Assembly: GCA_001029295.1 (NCBI GenBank)
Contig: LDXJ01000043.1
Location: 112 to 62,896, forward strand
Length of the DNA stretch: 62,785 nt
Source of the DNA: Peptococcaceae bacterium CEB3
GTDB taxonomy: Bacteria; Bacillota; Desulfitobacteriia; Desulfitobacteriales; Desulfitobacteriaceae
Direction: 5' to 3'
Position numbers and translations under genes: made by a program. Shown here one piece after another: positions 34,592 through 42,569 of this stretch (its first letter is position 1; each line of letters starts with the position of its first letter). Below the pieces are notes generated by a model that made no database searches, was not told the DNA's origin, and worked only from the letters and a program-made list of their open reading frames with translations.

Positions 34592-34642
34592 AAGCTAATT
34601 TTGAAGGAGATGCTTTTGATTCATCGCAAGCAACAAGACTAA
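34592..34642 (+). pseudogene. scar of a third FmdE gene: leader fused to last codons
   Basis: Bases 34592-34619 are identical over 28 positions to the leader of the FmdE gene at 30529 (30500-30527, including AAGGAGATGC). They run directly into that gene's final codons (H-R-K-Q-Q-D-stop, as at 31157-31176). About 626 bases have been lost between TTGA repeats present at both joints. The homologous terminator and promoter follow, showing that the whole FmdE-terminator-promoter-TauE block was once duplicated. Confidence 0.8.
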
Positions 34643-34726
34643 AGGGACAGGGGACGGCAGCTGGTTTGACCAATTGCCAAGGACCCGCTCCTACAAGGGT
34701 AAAAAATTCACTGTGAGAACTACTGG

Positions 34727-34773
34727 AGCCTGCTTATAGGTCCTATAGGAGACCTATAAGCAGGCTCACTTTT
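34727..34773 (+). terminator. terminator, duplicate of the one at 31272
   Basis: A 16-bp perfect stem (34727-34742 with 34751-34766) and 8-base loop followed by CACTTTTAT. It now follows the FmdE scar and would end DUF169 transcripts. Confidence 0.85.
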
Positions 34774-34819
34774 ATGCCCATTAGGTGTAGGAAAAGTCAA
34801 ATCTATCCGGAATCACGAC

Positions 34820-34848
34820 TTGCATGATACCATGGGAGGGTATATAAT
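34820..34848 (+). promoter_or_regulatory. promoter with CsoR/CstR-like operator, second TauE gene
   Basis: -35 TTGCAT (34820-34825), 17-base spacer, -10 TATAAT (34843-34848). ATACC-N7-GGTAT (34827-34843) again ends on the first base of the -10 box. About 185 bases of leader without a gene follow. Confidence 0.78.
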
Positions 34849-35034
34849 ATATGAGTAAAAGATAGTATTGCAATAAGGAGATGAACAAGCTGTTCCGGCT
34901 CAAAGTCTGGGGAAAATAAAAGCGCAATTACATTTACTGTAAGAGAAGAAGCGATGTGAGAAAACGATGAGGGGTAAAGAAAAAAGAGATTGTTTAGTAA
35001 CCGCAGAATTTAGGATTGACAGGAGGAGAGTCAG

Positions 35035-35871
35035 TTGTTGATTGGATCAAGTCTCATCATCTTTGCTTTTTCTATTCTTGCAGGGTTTATCGGGTCGTTG
35101 TTGGGTCTGGGTGGCGGGATTATCATCATTCCTGCCTTAACATTGTTTTTGAATGTTCCTATTCATGAGGCGATTGGCGCGAGTATCGTCTCGGTCATTG
35201 CCACGTCCAGTGGGGCCGCGATCGCCTATGTCCGGGACAAGATCACCAATATCCGGATCGGGATGTTTTTGGAGACCGCGACCACCCTGGGCGCGATCAG
35301 CGGGGCTTTCATCGCCGGTCTCGTTGAACCCAAGGTGCTGTACATCATTTTTGCCTTATTGATGATGTATTCCGCCGCCGCCATGTTTCAGAAAAGGCAC
35401 TCGGAGCTGCCTATGGATGTCGTGGAACATCCGATAGCCACCCGTCTGAAATTGAGCAGTGAGTATTACGATAAAGCGCTCGACGAAACCGTGGCTTACA
35501 AAGTCACCGGGGTTTATCCTGGCTATGCGGTGATGTACGGAGCGGGCGTCATTTCAGGTTTGTTGGGAATCGGGAGCGGGGTTTTTAAAGTCCTCGGCAT
35601 GGATGTTTTCATGAAGCTGCCGATGAAAGTGTCCACAGCTACCAGCAATTTTATGATAGGGGTGACAGCCGCCGCCAGCGCGGGGGTCTATTTTTCGCGT
35701 GGGGATATCAATCCCCTGGTGGCCGGCCCTGTGGCTCTGGGAGTGCTCCTGGGGGCGCAGGCGGGAACCAAAGTCATGGAACGCTTAAATAACAAGACTT
35801 TGCGTCTCATCTTCATTCCCATCTTGCTCTATGTCGCCCTGCAAATGCTCTGGAAAGGTTGGTGGATGTAA
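35035..35871 (+). CDS. TauE/SafE-family membrane permease (second copy)
   Basis: 278 residues from a TTG after AGGAGGAGAGTCAG. Half-signatures G-S-L-L-G-L-G-G-G-I-I-I-I-P and S-G-L-L-G-I-G-S-G-V-F-K. A loop of about 45 residues (R-H-S-E-L-P-M-D through V-Y-P-G-Y) between halves is longer than in the first copy. Probable exporter of sulfur anions. Coupled to a DUF1634 gene, a frequent partner of this TauE subtype, which may be its small subunit. Confidence 0.88.
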   Translation: MLIGSSLIIFAFSILAGFIGSLLGLGGGIIIIPALTLFLNVPIHEAIGASIVSVIATSSGAAIAYVRDKITNIRIGMFLETATTLGAISGAFIAGLVEPKVLYIIFALLMMYSAAAMFQKRHSELPMDVVEHPIATRLKLSSEYYDKALDETVAYKVTGVYPGYAVMYGAGVISGLLGIGSGVFKVLGMDVFMKLPMKVSTATSNFMIGVTAAASAGVYFSRGDINPLVAGPVALGVLLGAQAGTKVMERLNNKTLRLIFIPILLYVALQMLWKGWWM

Positions 35872-36245
35872 TGGGCAAGGAACCCGCCGGTCAGACCCAT
35901 TTATTTGATGCGGAATTGTTTATCAGTTCCAGCTTGCGTTTTGGCGTTTATTTGTCCGCCGTTGTCATGGCCTTGGGCTTAGTGCTTTTATTTGCCAGGG
36001 GGGTTTCGGGCTATCCGGCCGATGTTTTTCCCACTTCAATTCCTCTCCTTTGGTCGGGAATTATCCTGTTTAGACCCGCCGCAGTCATCACTTTGGGACT
36101 GGTCCTTCTGATTGCCACGCCGGTTTTCCGGGTGGCGGCTTCTGTCCTATTGTTTCTTGTTGAAAAAGACCATCTGTACACGTTTATCACTTTGTTTGTT
36201 CTGGCCATTCTGATCACGAGTTTTTTGATTGGCAAAGCTCTTTAG
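35871..36245 (+). CDS. DUF1634-family membrane protein
   Basis: 124 residues, three membrane segments, with a short polar start. The ATG shares its A with the TauE stop (TAATG), so translation is coupled. DUF1634 proteins almost always sit beside TauE/SafE permeases. Function unknown, probably an accessory subunit. Its last 32 bases overlap the end of the convergent BASS gene. Confidence 0.85.
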   Translation: MGKEPAGQTHLFDAELFISSSLRFGVYLSAVVMALGLVLLFARGVSGYPADVFPTSIPLLWSGIILFRPAAVITLGLVLLIATPVFRVAASVLLFLVEKDHLYTFITLFVLAILITSFLIGKAL

Positions 36246-37146
36246 TTATTTTAACCATGGCGGGTGACGAAATCATCTGCACAACGGCATAAAAGGCGGA
36301 AGGGATGACCAGAGCGGTATTTAGTTTCATCGTTTCCACTGCCGCGGAAGCGATGCCAAATTCTTTGCTGCTAACCAGGAACAGAAGGGGAAGAAACGTG
36401 TCTTTCTGCTTAAAGACAAGTCTGGACAAATAGGCTAGCATAAAGCCAAAGAGATTCAGAGCGATTTCTGCCAACACGATGAATAAGGCAAACGTTTTTA
36501 AGGCTATGATTGCTTTGGCATTGGACGAAACCACAACAAACAGAAGTGCTATGTAACACAGGGAGGCGATACCCGACCAAAGTTGTTCTTTTTCACGGAC
36601 CTTGGCCGAGCGGTAGTTTAAGAAGATGCCTATGACGACCGGTATGATAATGATCCCGGTCAATTCCCCAACCAAATAGGATACAGGCACTTTGAAAGTA
36701 ACTCCGCCGAACCAAGCAAGCACATTGGGCAAAACAAAAGGGGTGAGAGCCATGGCCACGACCAGCATTGCCGTTGCCAGGGCCGTGCTGCCTCCGGCTA
36801 GATAAACCATCAGTGGGGCCGAAACATCAGCCGGGAGGCTGCCTAAAAGCAATTGCCCGGTACTAATACCGGTCTGCTGGGTAAATAATTTGCCCAGCAA
36901 TAAAGCGAAGAGGGACATGGGGATAAATTGCAGAAACACGCTCCAGAAAATCATAAAGGGATATCGCTTGACCTGTTTCAAATCTTCCGCTTTGATGGTC
37001 AGGCTTACGTTGAGAACCATGATGGCCAGGACGGGTGTCACGGTCCAACTCAGGGAAGAGCCGGGTCCGGGAAAAAGGAGCGAAAAAGCGCCTACGACGA
37101 GGACGAAAAGCAATAAGTGGTCGGAAATCCAGGTGAATAGTTTCAT
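36214..37146 (-). CDS. BASS-family (bile acid:sodium symporter-like) transporter
   Basis: 310 residues, about ten membrane segments. The G-S-L-P-A-D-V-S-A-P-L-M-V-Y-L-A-G-G and S-S-K-E-F-G-I-A-S-A segments are typical of the BASS/Acr3 superfamily. ATG 37146 follows GGAGGG by 8 bases. Substrate unknown: organic anions for most BASS members, arsenite for the Acr3 branch; the sequence lacks Acr3's A-R-C-I-A motif. Converges with the DUF1634 gene and overlaps it by 32 bases. Confidence 0.83.
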   Translation of the reverse strand: MKLFTWISDHLLLFVLVVGAFSLLFPGPGSSLSWTVTPVLAIMVLNVSLTIKAEDLKQVKRYPFMIFWSVFLQFIPMSLFALLLGKLFTQQTGISTGQLLLGSLPADVSAPLMVYLAGGSTALATAMLVVAMALTPFVLPNVLAWFGGVTFKVPVSYLVGELTGIIIIPVVIGIFLNYRSAKVREKEQLWSGIASLCYIALLFVVVSSNAKAIIALKTFALFIVLAEIALNLFGFMLAYLSRLVFKQKDTFLPLLFLVSSKEFGIASAAVETMKLNTALVIPSAFYAVVQMISSPAMVKITKELCQSKNS

Positions 37147-37182
37147 GCCAAACACCCTCCTTGAGTCTTTGCTCACCAAGAC

Positions 37183-37213
37183 AAAAAGCCTACAACCAAA
37201 TCCAGTTGTAGGC
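37183..37213 (-). terminator. terminator of the MFS gene
   Basis: GCCTACAAC pairs with GTTGTAGGC (37188-37196 and 37205-37213), followed on the minus strand by TTTTTGT. It separates the MFS gene from the BASS gene. Confidence 0.8.
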
Positions 37214-37286
37214 GTCATTGCCTTATCTTACGCCACTTTAGTATACATCACAGAGGGGCAGTTGTATAGGCCAGGTTCATTTTTGG

Positions 37287-38714
37287 TCAGGCTTTCTTGC
37301 CGTTGACGATCGGTAGAGGCTTGCTGTGACCGCGATTGAGTGAAAAGAGTGCTCCGATGATGCTCAAGCCTGCGGCCAAATAGTAGACGGTGGCGGCGCT
37401 GGGGGCGAAGGCATCAGGATAGGCGAGTCCGGTCCGCGCGCGCATGCCGTATTGGAAGACAGCCACGGATAACGTGATCCCCAAGACCATGCCCAGATTT
37501 TTAACTAATTGACTGATGCCGGTGGCGATGCCCAGTTTGTTCTTAGGAACGTTACCCATAATGCAGGAGTTATTAGGAGCTTGAAAAAGACCGAGAGAAG
37601 CACCCATTCCGAACACCGCGAGGAGCACTTGAACGAGAGGGGTGCGCAAGCCGACATTGGCCAGGAGGATCAAGGCGAGGGCATTGAGGACCATTCCCCC
37701 GGTGGTCAGCAGAGCATACCCTATCTTGTCGGAAAGCCGTCCCGCAAAAACGGCCATCACGGCCATCCCTAAGGGAAAGGCTATCATGAACAGGCCTGCG
37801 GCCTGCGGCGAGTAGCCCAGGACCTTTTGGTAATAGAAGGGGATGAGGATGGTGCTGGAGTACATCGTGATGAAGGAAATGAGGGCCGCGATGATGGAGG
37901 TCCAGAAAATACGTACTTTGAACAGTTCAAAATCGAGAACGGGGTTCTCCGCCCGGCGTTCCTGAATGGCAACAGCCAAGATGCTGAGAAGGAAGAGAGC
38001 AAGGGAGATGAGAATTGCCGGAGAACTCCAACCGAAGTCGTTCAAATTGGAGATGGCATAGATGAAGCTGACCATCCCGACAATCACATAAAGGGAACCC
38101 CAGGCATCAAACTCCTTCGCTTTCCCTTTCCCCCGATCGGCGGGAATGATAAAGTGGGAAACGGTAAAGCCTAAGGCAGCGACCAGGCAGTTCAGAATGA
38201 AAATCCAGCGCCAACCCCATAGCCCGATCACGATTCCGCCGAGGGAAGGACCGGCCAAACTGCCGATGGCGGCGACAGAGGCTAAGGTACCGATATTTTT
38301 GCCGCGTTGTTCAGGGGGATAATTTTCCGTCGCAATGGCGAGGCCGTTGGCCATGATCATAGCGCCCCCGACCCCCTGTAGCAGGCGGGTCAAAATAAGT
38401 AAAGAAATATTGTTGGTCAGGGCGCAAAGGATGGAAAAAACAGCAACCACGGCATAGCCGCCATTGTAGATATGCTTGCGCCCATACATATCGGCCAGGG
38501 TGCCAAAGATGATCAGGAGAGCGGACATGGTGAGGAGATAGACCGAGGGTACCCACTGGATCATGGAGATGCTTACCCTAAACTCAGCCGCCATTTTAGG
38601 CAGGCCGACATTGACCACGCCACCGTCAAAGGTCGAAAGAAAAGCTCCGACAGCGACACTGGTTAAAATATACTTTTTCCTTGGGGGAGTCTGTTGCAGA
38701 ACTTGACTGGACAT
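37287..38714 (-). CDS. MFS multidrug-type exporter, DHA2 (14-TM) family
   Basis: 475 residues. Proton-driven efflux pump; 14 membrane segments are expected. Motif A-like G-T-L-A-D-M-Y-G-R-K-H and motif C-like G-P-S-L-G-G-I-V-I-G-L-W-G-W-R-W-I-F are clear, as is the opening T-F-D-G-G-V-V-N-V-G-L-P. The ATG follows AAGGAGG with 11-base spacing. A short peptide-coding frame with its own strong ribosome site lies about 70 bases upstream (38781-38822) and may control it. Substrate unknown. Confidence 0.92.
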   Translation of the reverse strand: MSSQVLQQTPPRKKYILTSVAVGAFLSTFDGGVVNVGLPKMAAEFRVSISMIQWVPSVYLLTMSALLIIFGTLADMYGRKHIYNGGYAVVAVFSILCALTNNISLLILTRLLQGVGGAMIMANGLAIATENYPPEQRGKNIGTLASVAAIGSLAGPSLGGIVIGLWGWRWIFILNCLVAALGFTVSHFIIPADRGKGKAKEFDAWGSLYVIVGMVSFIYAISNLNDFGWSSPAILISLALFLLSILAVAIQERRAENPVLDFELFKVRIFWTSIIAALISFITMYSSTILIPFYYQKVLGYSPQAAGLFMIAFPLGMAVMAVFAGRLSDKIGYALLTTGGMVLNALALILLANVGLRTPLVQVLLAVFGMGASLGLFQAPNNSCIMGNVPKNKLGIATGISQLVKNLGMVLGITLSVAVFQYGMRARTGLAYPDAFAPSAATVYYLAAGLSIIGALFSLNRGHSKPLPIVNGKKA

Positions 38715-38780
38715 GAATAGACGACCTCCTTACGCTTGTTGAAAGTGTTTGGACATTCCTTAGATTTCAGGTGATGCTTC

Positions 38781-38822
38781 TTAATCTTGAATGATTTTGA
38801 ATGAGCTTGACCGGTCGCACAC
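38781..38822 (-). CDS. possible 13-residue leader peptide of the MFS gene
   Basis: AAGGAGG (38829-38835, minus strand) followed by 6 bases and GTG opens 13 codons (V-C-D-R-S-S-S-F-K-I-I-Q-D) and a TAA. Too short to judge by sequence. The strong ribosome site far from any other gene, upstream of a drug-type exporter, suggests translational attenuation as seen with other efflux genes. No clear paired hairpins were found. Confidence 0.35.
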   Translation of the reverse strand: MCDRSSSFKIIQD

Positions 38823-38866
38823 TAAACACCTCCTTGCTGTGGATAGGACATGCTCAAAATAGGGAA

Positions 38867-38894
38867 AGTATATACCCGAATTAGAATATGATAA
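38867..38894 (-). promoter_or_regulatory. possible promoter of the MFS gene
   Basis: On the minus strand, -35 TTATCA (38889-38894), 16-base spacer and -10 TATACT (38867-38872). Apart from the leader peptide, 38715-39110 shows no other gene. Confidence 0.45.
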
Positions 38895-39110
38895 TGTAGT
38901 TGAGGGTATTATATAGGGAACCTTCGATTTTGGCAAGGGCCAAAATCAAGAAAATCCTATCCGAGAAAAGATTCGATTCGAGAAAAGATTCGACCAGAGC
39001 CGAGAAATACCCCATGTGAGCCTTAAAACGGCGGGACGGTCTATTGACTCAGGCCAGGGCGAGAGCTAGGCGAGGATGATGCGGAAGTAGGAAATATTTA
39101 AAGCTGCCTC

Positions 39111-39149
39111 TTGACCAGTTTTACATATTAGTATATGATTAATATGTAA
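39111..39149 (+). promoter_or_regulatory. promoter and perfect 10-bp-arm operator of the DGC gene
   Basis: -35 TTGACC (39111-39116), 17-base spacer, -10 TATGAT (39134-39139). A perfect inverted repeat TTACATATTA-N9-TAATATGTAA (39121-39149) covers the -10 box, the right geometry for a repressor of ArsR or similar type. Confidence 0.8.
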
Positions 39150-39188
39150 TAGATGCGAGTTAAGTCGCTGGAAGAGGGGAGTTTATTT

Positions 39189-39635
39189 ATGGAGAAGATG
39201 CCCGTCGATGCTATTAAAATGGAGACGGCCCGGAAGACAATCGTGGCTCAGCATGACAAGTACGCTAAAACAATAGGTGTTAACGGTTGTTTTGGAAGTT
39301 CAAATGTCGGACAGATGACTGGTTTCATGCCGCGTGAGATCGTGCGGACAATTCCCAGTGCGTTCATGCGCTGTCCGCTGGCCCTGTATCCAGAAATCGA
39401 AGGTCCAAGTCAGGTCTTGCTCTATGATGATTATCAAGTGGTGATCGATGGCTGTGAAGCGCGCTGTTTAGCTAAAGCACTAACCAAGGCGGGGGTAAAA
39501 ATTGATCTCAGTTATGCCCTTGACGAGGATTTTAATCTGGAGAAAACACCGGGACCGGATTTTGACGAGGGCAAGATGAAAGAGATCACGCAGAAGATCA
39601 TGGCGGATATTCGTAAGTTAAGTACCGAACCGTGA
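39189..39635 (+). CDS. DGC-domain putative zinc-binding protein
   Basis: 148 residues from the ATG at 39189 (GAGGGGAG 7 bases upstream). Marks of the DGC family: G-V-N-G-C-F-G-S-S-N-V-G, R-C-P-L-A-L-Y-P, and the name-giving I-D-G-C-E-A-R-C. Conserved cysteines suggest metal binding. Function unknown; such genes often lie near arsenic or molybdenum genes. Monocistronic: strong promoter-operator before and a hairpin after it. Confidence 0.82.
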   Translation: MEKMPVDAIKMETARKTIVAQHDKYAKTIGVNGCFGSSNVGQMTGFMPREIVRTIPSAFMRCPLALYPEIEGPSQVLLYDDYQVVIDGCEARCLAKALTKAGVKIDLSYALDEDFNLEKTPGPDFDEGKMKEITQKIMADIRKLSTEP

Positions 39636-39710
39636 CGGAAACAACCTAGCTAGGGTATGGCCAACCTGGCAAAAGTCTGATGAGCGGGTAGGCTTGACTG
39701 TCGAGCGAAT

Positions 39711-39752
39711 GGGACACTTTCGGTGCGCTGGCACCGTCAGTGTCCCTATTTT
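39711..39752 (+). terminator. hairpin after the DGC gene
   Basis: A 16-bp stem with two mismatches (GGGACACT...AGTGTCCC with inner GGTGC/GCACC) followed by TATTTT. Probable terminator. 39636-39882 holds no gene. Confidence 0.55.
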
Positions 39753-39882
39753 GGGATCTCGGGTTTAAGAAGTCAGGGACAAGGACCGAAAGAAAGAAGA
39801 GAAGAAGTCCTTGCGAGCGGGCAGCCCGGAATCAGTATCAATGGGGGACGCCGGGCTTGATAAAATATTTAGGAACAACATA

Positions 39883-39910
39883 TTGACATATATACGGATG
39901 TGATTATAAT
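39883..39910 (+). promoter_or_regulatory. consensus promoter of the second arsR
   Basis: -35 TTGACA (39883-39888), 16-base spacer, -10 TATAAT (39905-39910): both boxes are perfect. The spacer contains CATATATACG, like the CATATACG repeats at 33741, so the same or a related ArsR may bind both. Confidence 0.85.
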
Positions 39911-39953
39911 AATGTTTGAGAGTTACTTTCGATTGGCCGATCTGAAAGGATTT

Positions 39954-40253
39954 ATGAGAAGGGAGAAAGGAACAGTGACGGAAGAACTACCCATGGTCGG
40001 GCGCTTGCCCGAATTTAATGAAGCTGAAATCCGGCGGGAAGTCAAACGCTACAAAGCTCTGGGAGATGAGACGCGTCTCAAAATGTTTCGGGTTTTGGAA
40101 ACCGGTGAGCATTGCGTGTGCGAGTTGATGGAGATTTTTCGGCTGAATCAATCGCTCGTTTCCCATCATGTCAAGATCTTGGAAAATGCCGGCCTGGTCC
40201 AAGGACAGAGGGTGGGGAAATTTGTCTACTATCACGTGGTTGACGGTTCGTAA
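39954..40253 (+). CDS. ArsR-family metalloregulator (second)
   Basis: 99 residues from the ATG at 39954, which follows AAAGGA closely; a GTG at 39975 is also possible. Starts further upstream would lie inside the promoter. Winged helix with sensor E-H-C-V-C-E-L and L-V-S-H-H-V-K-I-L. Followed by an ArsP-type permease and a redox thioredoxin, which it probably controls. Confidence 0.88.
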   Translation: MRREKGTVTEELPMVGRLPEFNEAEIRREVKRYKALGDETRLKMFRVLETGEHCVCELMEIFRLNQSLVSHHVKILENAGLVQGQRVGKFVYYHVVDGS

Positions 40254-40338
40254 CTGATCAGGGCGAACATAGCACTCGTGGGGGTTCAGTCACAGAGATG
40301 GCTCAAACTTATTCTCAATAGAGAGAGGAGAAATTTAT

Positions 40339-41286
40339 ATGTTGCAGGCTTTTGCGGATTTTGTCACCTTCAAGCTGTTCAAGCTTCTGCCCACCAGCCG
40401 CTTGGGGGCGGCTCTGGACTTTTTTATCAATGATACCCTTAAGATATTTATCATGTTGGCTGTGATCATTTTCCTTGTCTCTTTACTCCGGAGCTTTTTC
40501 TCACCGGAGAGGACGCGGAAAATTCTCAGTCAGAAAAAAGAGTTCGTCGGCAACGTTCTCGCGGCTCTTCTGGGAATCGTGACTCCGTTTTGTTCTTGCT
40601 CGGCGGTCCCGGTGTTCATCGGTTTTGTGGAAGCCGGGGTGCCTCTTGGGGTGACCTTTTCCTTCCTGATTTCCTCGCCGATGGTCAACGAAGTGGCTTT
40701 GGTTATGCTTTGGGGCATGTTCGGGTGGAGAATCGCGGCCATTTACATCGCCACCGGCGTCATTGTGGCCATCGTCGGGGGATTGATCATCGGCCGGCTG
40801 AAATTGGAGCACTTGGTCGAGGAGTATGTGTATGACATTAAGATGGGTGAGTCCGAGTTGGCGACTCTGACTTGGCGGGAACGCGTGGATTATGCTTGGG
40901 GGTATGTCGTCGATATACTGAAGAGGGTTTGGTTGTACGTTATCATCGGGATCGCCATCGGAGGTTTTATGCATGGCTATGCTCCCGCGGATTTCCTGGT
41001 CAAATATGCCGGCCCCCACAGCTGGTATGCGGTGCCACTGGTCGTAGCCGTCGGGGTGCCTCTTTATTCCAATGCCGCCGGGATTATACCGATTGTCAAT
41101 GTGCTGTTTGAGAAAGGGATGGCTCTGGGAACCGTGTTGGCCTTTATGATGTCCGTGACCGCCTTGAGTCTGCCGGAGATGATCATCTTGCGCAAGGTCC
41201 TCAAACCGAAACTCATTGGTATTTTCGTGGGGATCCTGACGGTCACTATCCTTTTCGTGGGGTACCTGTTCAATTGGATCATGTAA
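40339..41286 (+). CDS. ArsP/DUF318-type permease
   Basis: 315 residues, about eight membrane segments. The signature T-P-F-C-S-C-S-A-V-P near residue 85 and S-S-P-M-V-N-E-V are diagnostic of the DUF318 (SO_0444) permeases, which include ArsP, an exporter of trivalent organoarsenicals. The paired cysteines may bind the metalloid. GAGAGGAG precedes the ATG. Placed between arsR and a small thioredoxin, a common trio in arsenic loci. With arsM in the same window, methylarsenite is the natural candidate (inference). Confidence 0.88.
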   Translation: MLQAFADFVTFKLFKLLPTSRLGAALDFFINDTLKIFIMLAVIIFLVSLLRSFFSPERTRKILSQKKEFVGNVLAALLGIVTPFCSCSAVPVFIGFVEAGVPLGVTFSFLISSPMVNEVALVMLWGMFGWRIAAIYIATGVIVAIVGGLIIGRLKLEHLVEEYVYDIKMGESELATLTWRERVDYAWGYVVDILKRVWLYVIIGIAIGGFMHGYAPADFLVKYAGPHSWYAVPLVVAVGVPLYSNAAGIIPIVNVLFEKGMALGTVLAFMMSVTALSLPEMIILRKVLKPKLIGIFVGILTVTILFVGYLFNWIM

Positions 41287-41396
41287 TAGACGGGTTACAC
41301 CGCTGGAGGCGAAGGTATCCGGATAGGTCTTAACAGAAGAGGAACGAATGTGGTATGATAATATTAGACTTAACGAAATTAGAGGAGCGATGCGAC

Positions 41397-41642
41397 ATGA
41401 ACGTCAAAATCCTGGGATCCGGTTGTTCCAACTGTGCCAAACTGGAAAAAGTAGTGCGTCAGGCCATTGATGATTTGGGGATTGTGGTGGAAGTTGAGAA
41501 AGTGCAGGATGTGGCCGGTATTGTTTCCTATGGTGTGATGAGCACTCCGGCCCTGGTCATCGACGAACAGGTCAAACTGGTGGGCAAGGTGCCAAACCGG
41601 GTCCGTATGGTGGAAATTTTGAAAGAAGCTCTGCCGAAGTGA
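41397..41642 (+). CDS. small thioredoxin-like redox protein (TM0996/MTH895 type)
   Basis: 81 residues from the ATG at 41397 (GAGGAG about 6 bases upstream; the longer frame from 41355 lacks one). Glutaredoxin fold with active C-S-N-C in G-S-G-C-S-N-C-A-K-L and cis-Pro in M-S-T-P-A-L-V-I. Typical partner of DUF318 permeases; may deliver or reduce the thiol-bound metalloid. Confidence 0.9.
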   Translation: MNVKILGSGCSNCAKLEKVVRQAIDDLGIVVEVEKVQDVAGIVSYGVMSTPALVIDEQVKLVGKVPNRVRMVEILKEALPK

Positions 41643-41729
41643 CTGGAAGAAGTGTCAGTGCGGGCGGAGACAATGAGGGCACTCCCTTGTTTCCCTTATT
41701 AATGGCGGCACTTCCTGATGAAGTAACAG

Positions 41730-41759
41730 TAAAGGCACACTCGTTCGAGTGTGCCTTTA
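41730..41759. terminator. long hairpin between convergent genes
   Basis: A 14-bp perfect stem (TAAAGGCACACTCG, 2-base loop TT) lies between the thioredoxin gene and the convergent ccdA gene. U-runs are poor on both sides, so termination strength is uncertain. Confidence 0.55.
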
Positions 41760-41878
41760 CCCGTTTCCATTCGTGAGGTAACCACACAAATACGTAGTTA
41801 TCCTCATGGATTCCCAGTGATAAGGCATGATGGACCCTCTCTCTTTAATTTGGTGTCAGGTCACGTGGAGCGTAGTCC

Positions 41879-42568
41879 CTAAGCCCCCCAAATTAAGTAA
41901 ATGGAAATGAGGATCAAGATAAAACCCGCTATTTTTCCAAAGGCCCGGGACCAGCGAGCCATTCCCGGTAATCCTTTAGCGTAACCGGTGAAGGTTCCTG
42001 CTATCATGACCGGTATGCCCCGGCCCAGACCGTAAATAAAGAGAAGGATAGCACCGTAAGCGATCCGGCCTTTGCTCATAACCAGGGAAAGGATGGCAAA
42101 GAGAACCGGGGTTCCGCATTGAGAACCGGCCAGGCCTATCAGGAGTCCCATGACATAAGCTGCCCCCAAGCCCTGCCGGGTGGGCCTGCGCACAATCCGG
42201 GTACCGAAATTCGGTAAGGAGAAGTTTAGAATACCCAACATTTTCAATCCTACGGCCAGACTCACGGCAGCGGCAATATAGATGAGTACCTGCTTGGACG
42301 CGCCAAAAATTCCGCCGATGAGGGAGACTATGACCCCTAATAAAGCGAAGGTTGTGGAAGTTCCTAAGGTAAAGAACAAAGACAACCTAAAACTGTGGAG
42401 ACGTCCCTTTTGCGCTGTTCCACCAACATAGGCCATTAACAGCGGAATCATGGATAGGTTGCAGGGGCCGATGCTTGTAATAATCCCTCCCATAAAGACT
42501 AAGAGGATGGCCAGGATCGAATAGCCTTGGACTGTGGCGGACAGATAGTGGGTAATGACTTGTTCCAT
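41879..42568 (-). CDS. CcdA/DsbD-type membrane electron carrier
   Basis: 229 residues, about six membrane segments. Passes electrons from cytoplasmic thioredoxin across the membrane through the cysteines in S-I-G-P-C-N-L-S and A-G-S-Q-C-G-T-P. Starts one base after the stop of the outward thioredoxin at 42570, its likely redox partner. This pair could keep extracytoplasmic thiols reduced for the respiratory molybdoenzyme or heme assembly. Confidence 0.9.
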   Translation of the reverse strand: MEQVITHYLSATVQGYSILAILLVFMGGIITSIGPCNLSMIPLLMAYVGGTAQKGRLHSFRLSLFFTLGTSTTFALLGVIVSLIGGIFGASKQVLIYIAAAVSLAVGLKMLGILNFSLPNFGTRIVRRPTRQGLGAAYVMGLLIGLAGSQCGTPVLFAILSLVMSKGRIAYGAILLFIYGLGRGIPVMIAGTFTGYAKGLPGMARWSRAFGKIAGFILILISIYLIWGA

Positions 42569-42569
42569 T

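Noticed and set aside
36214-37146. Second Acr3 arsenite pump
   Set aside because: Same superfamily, but the A-R-C-I-A cysteine motif and the M-M-Y-P-P-L-A-K start region are lacking; called BASS instead.
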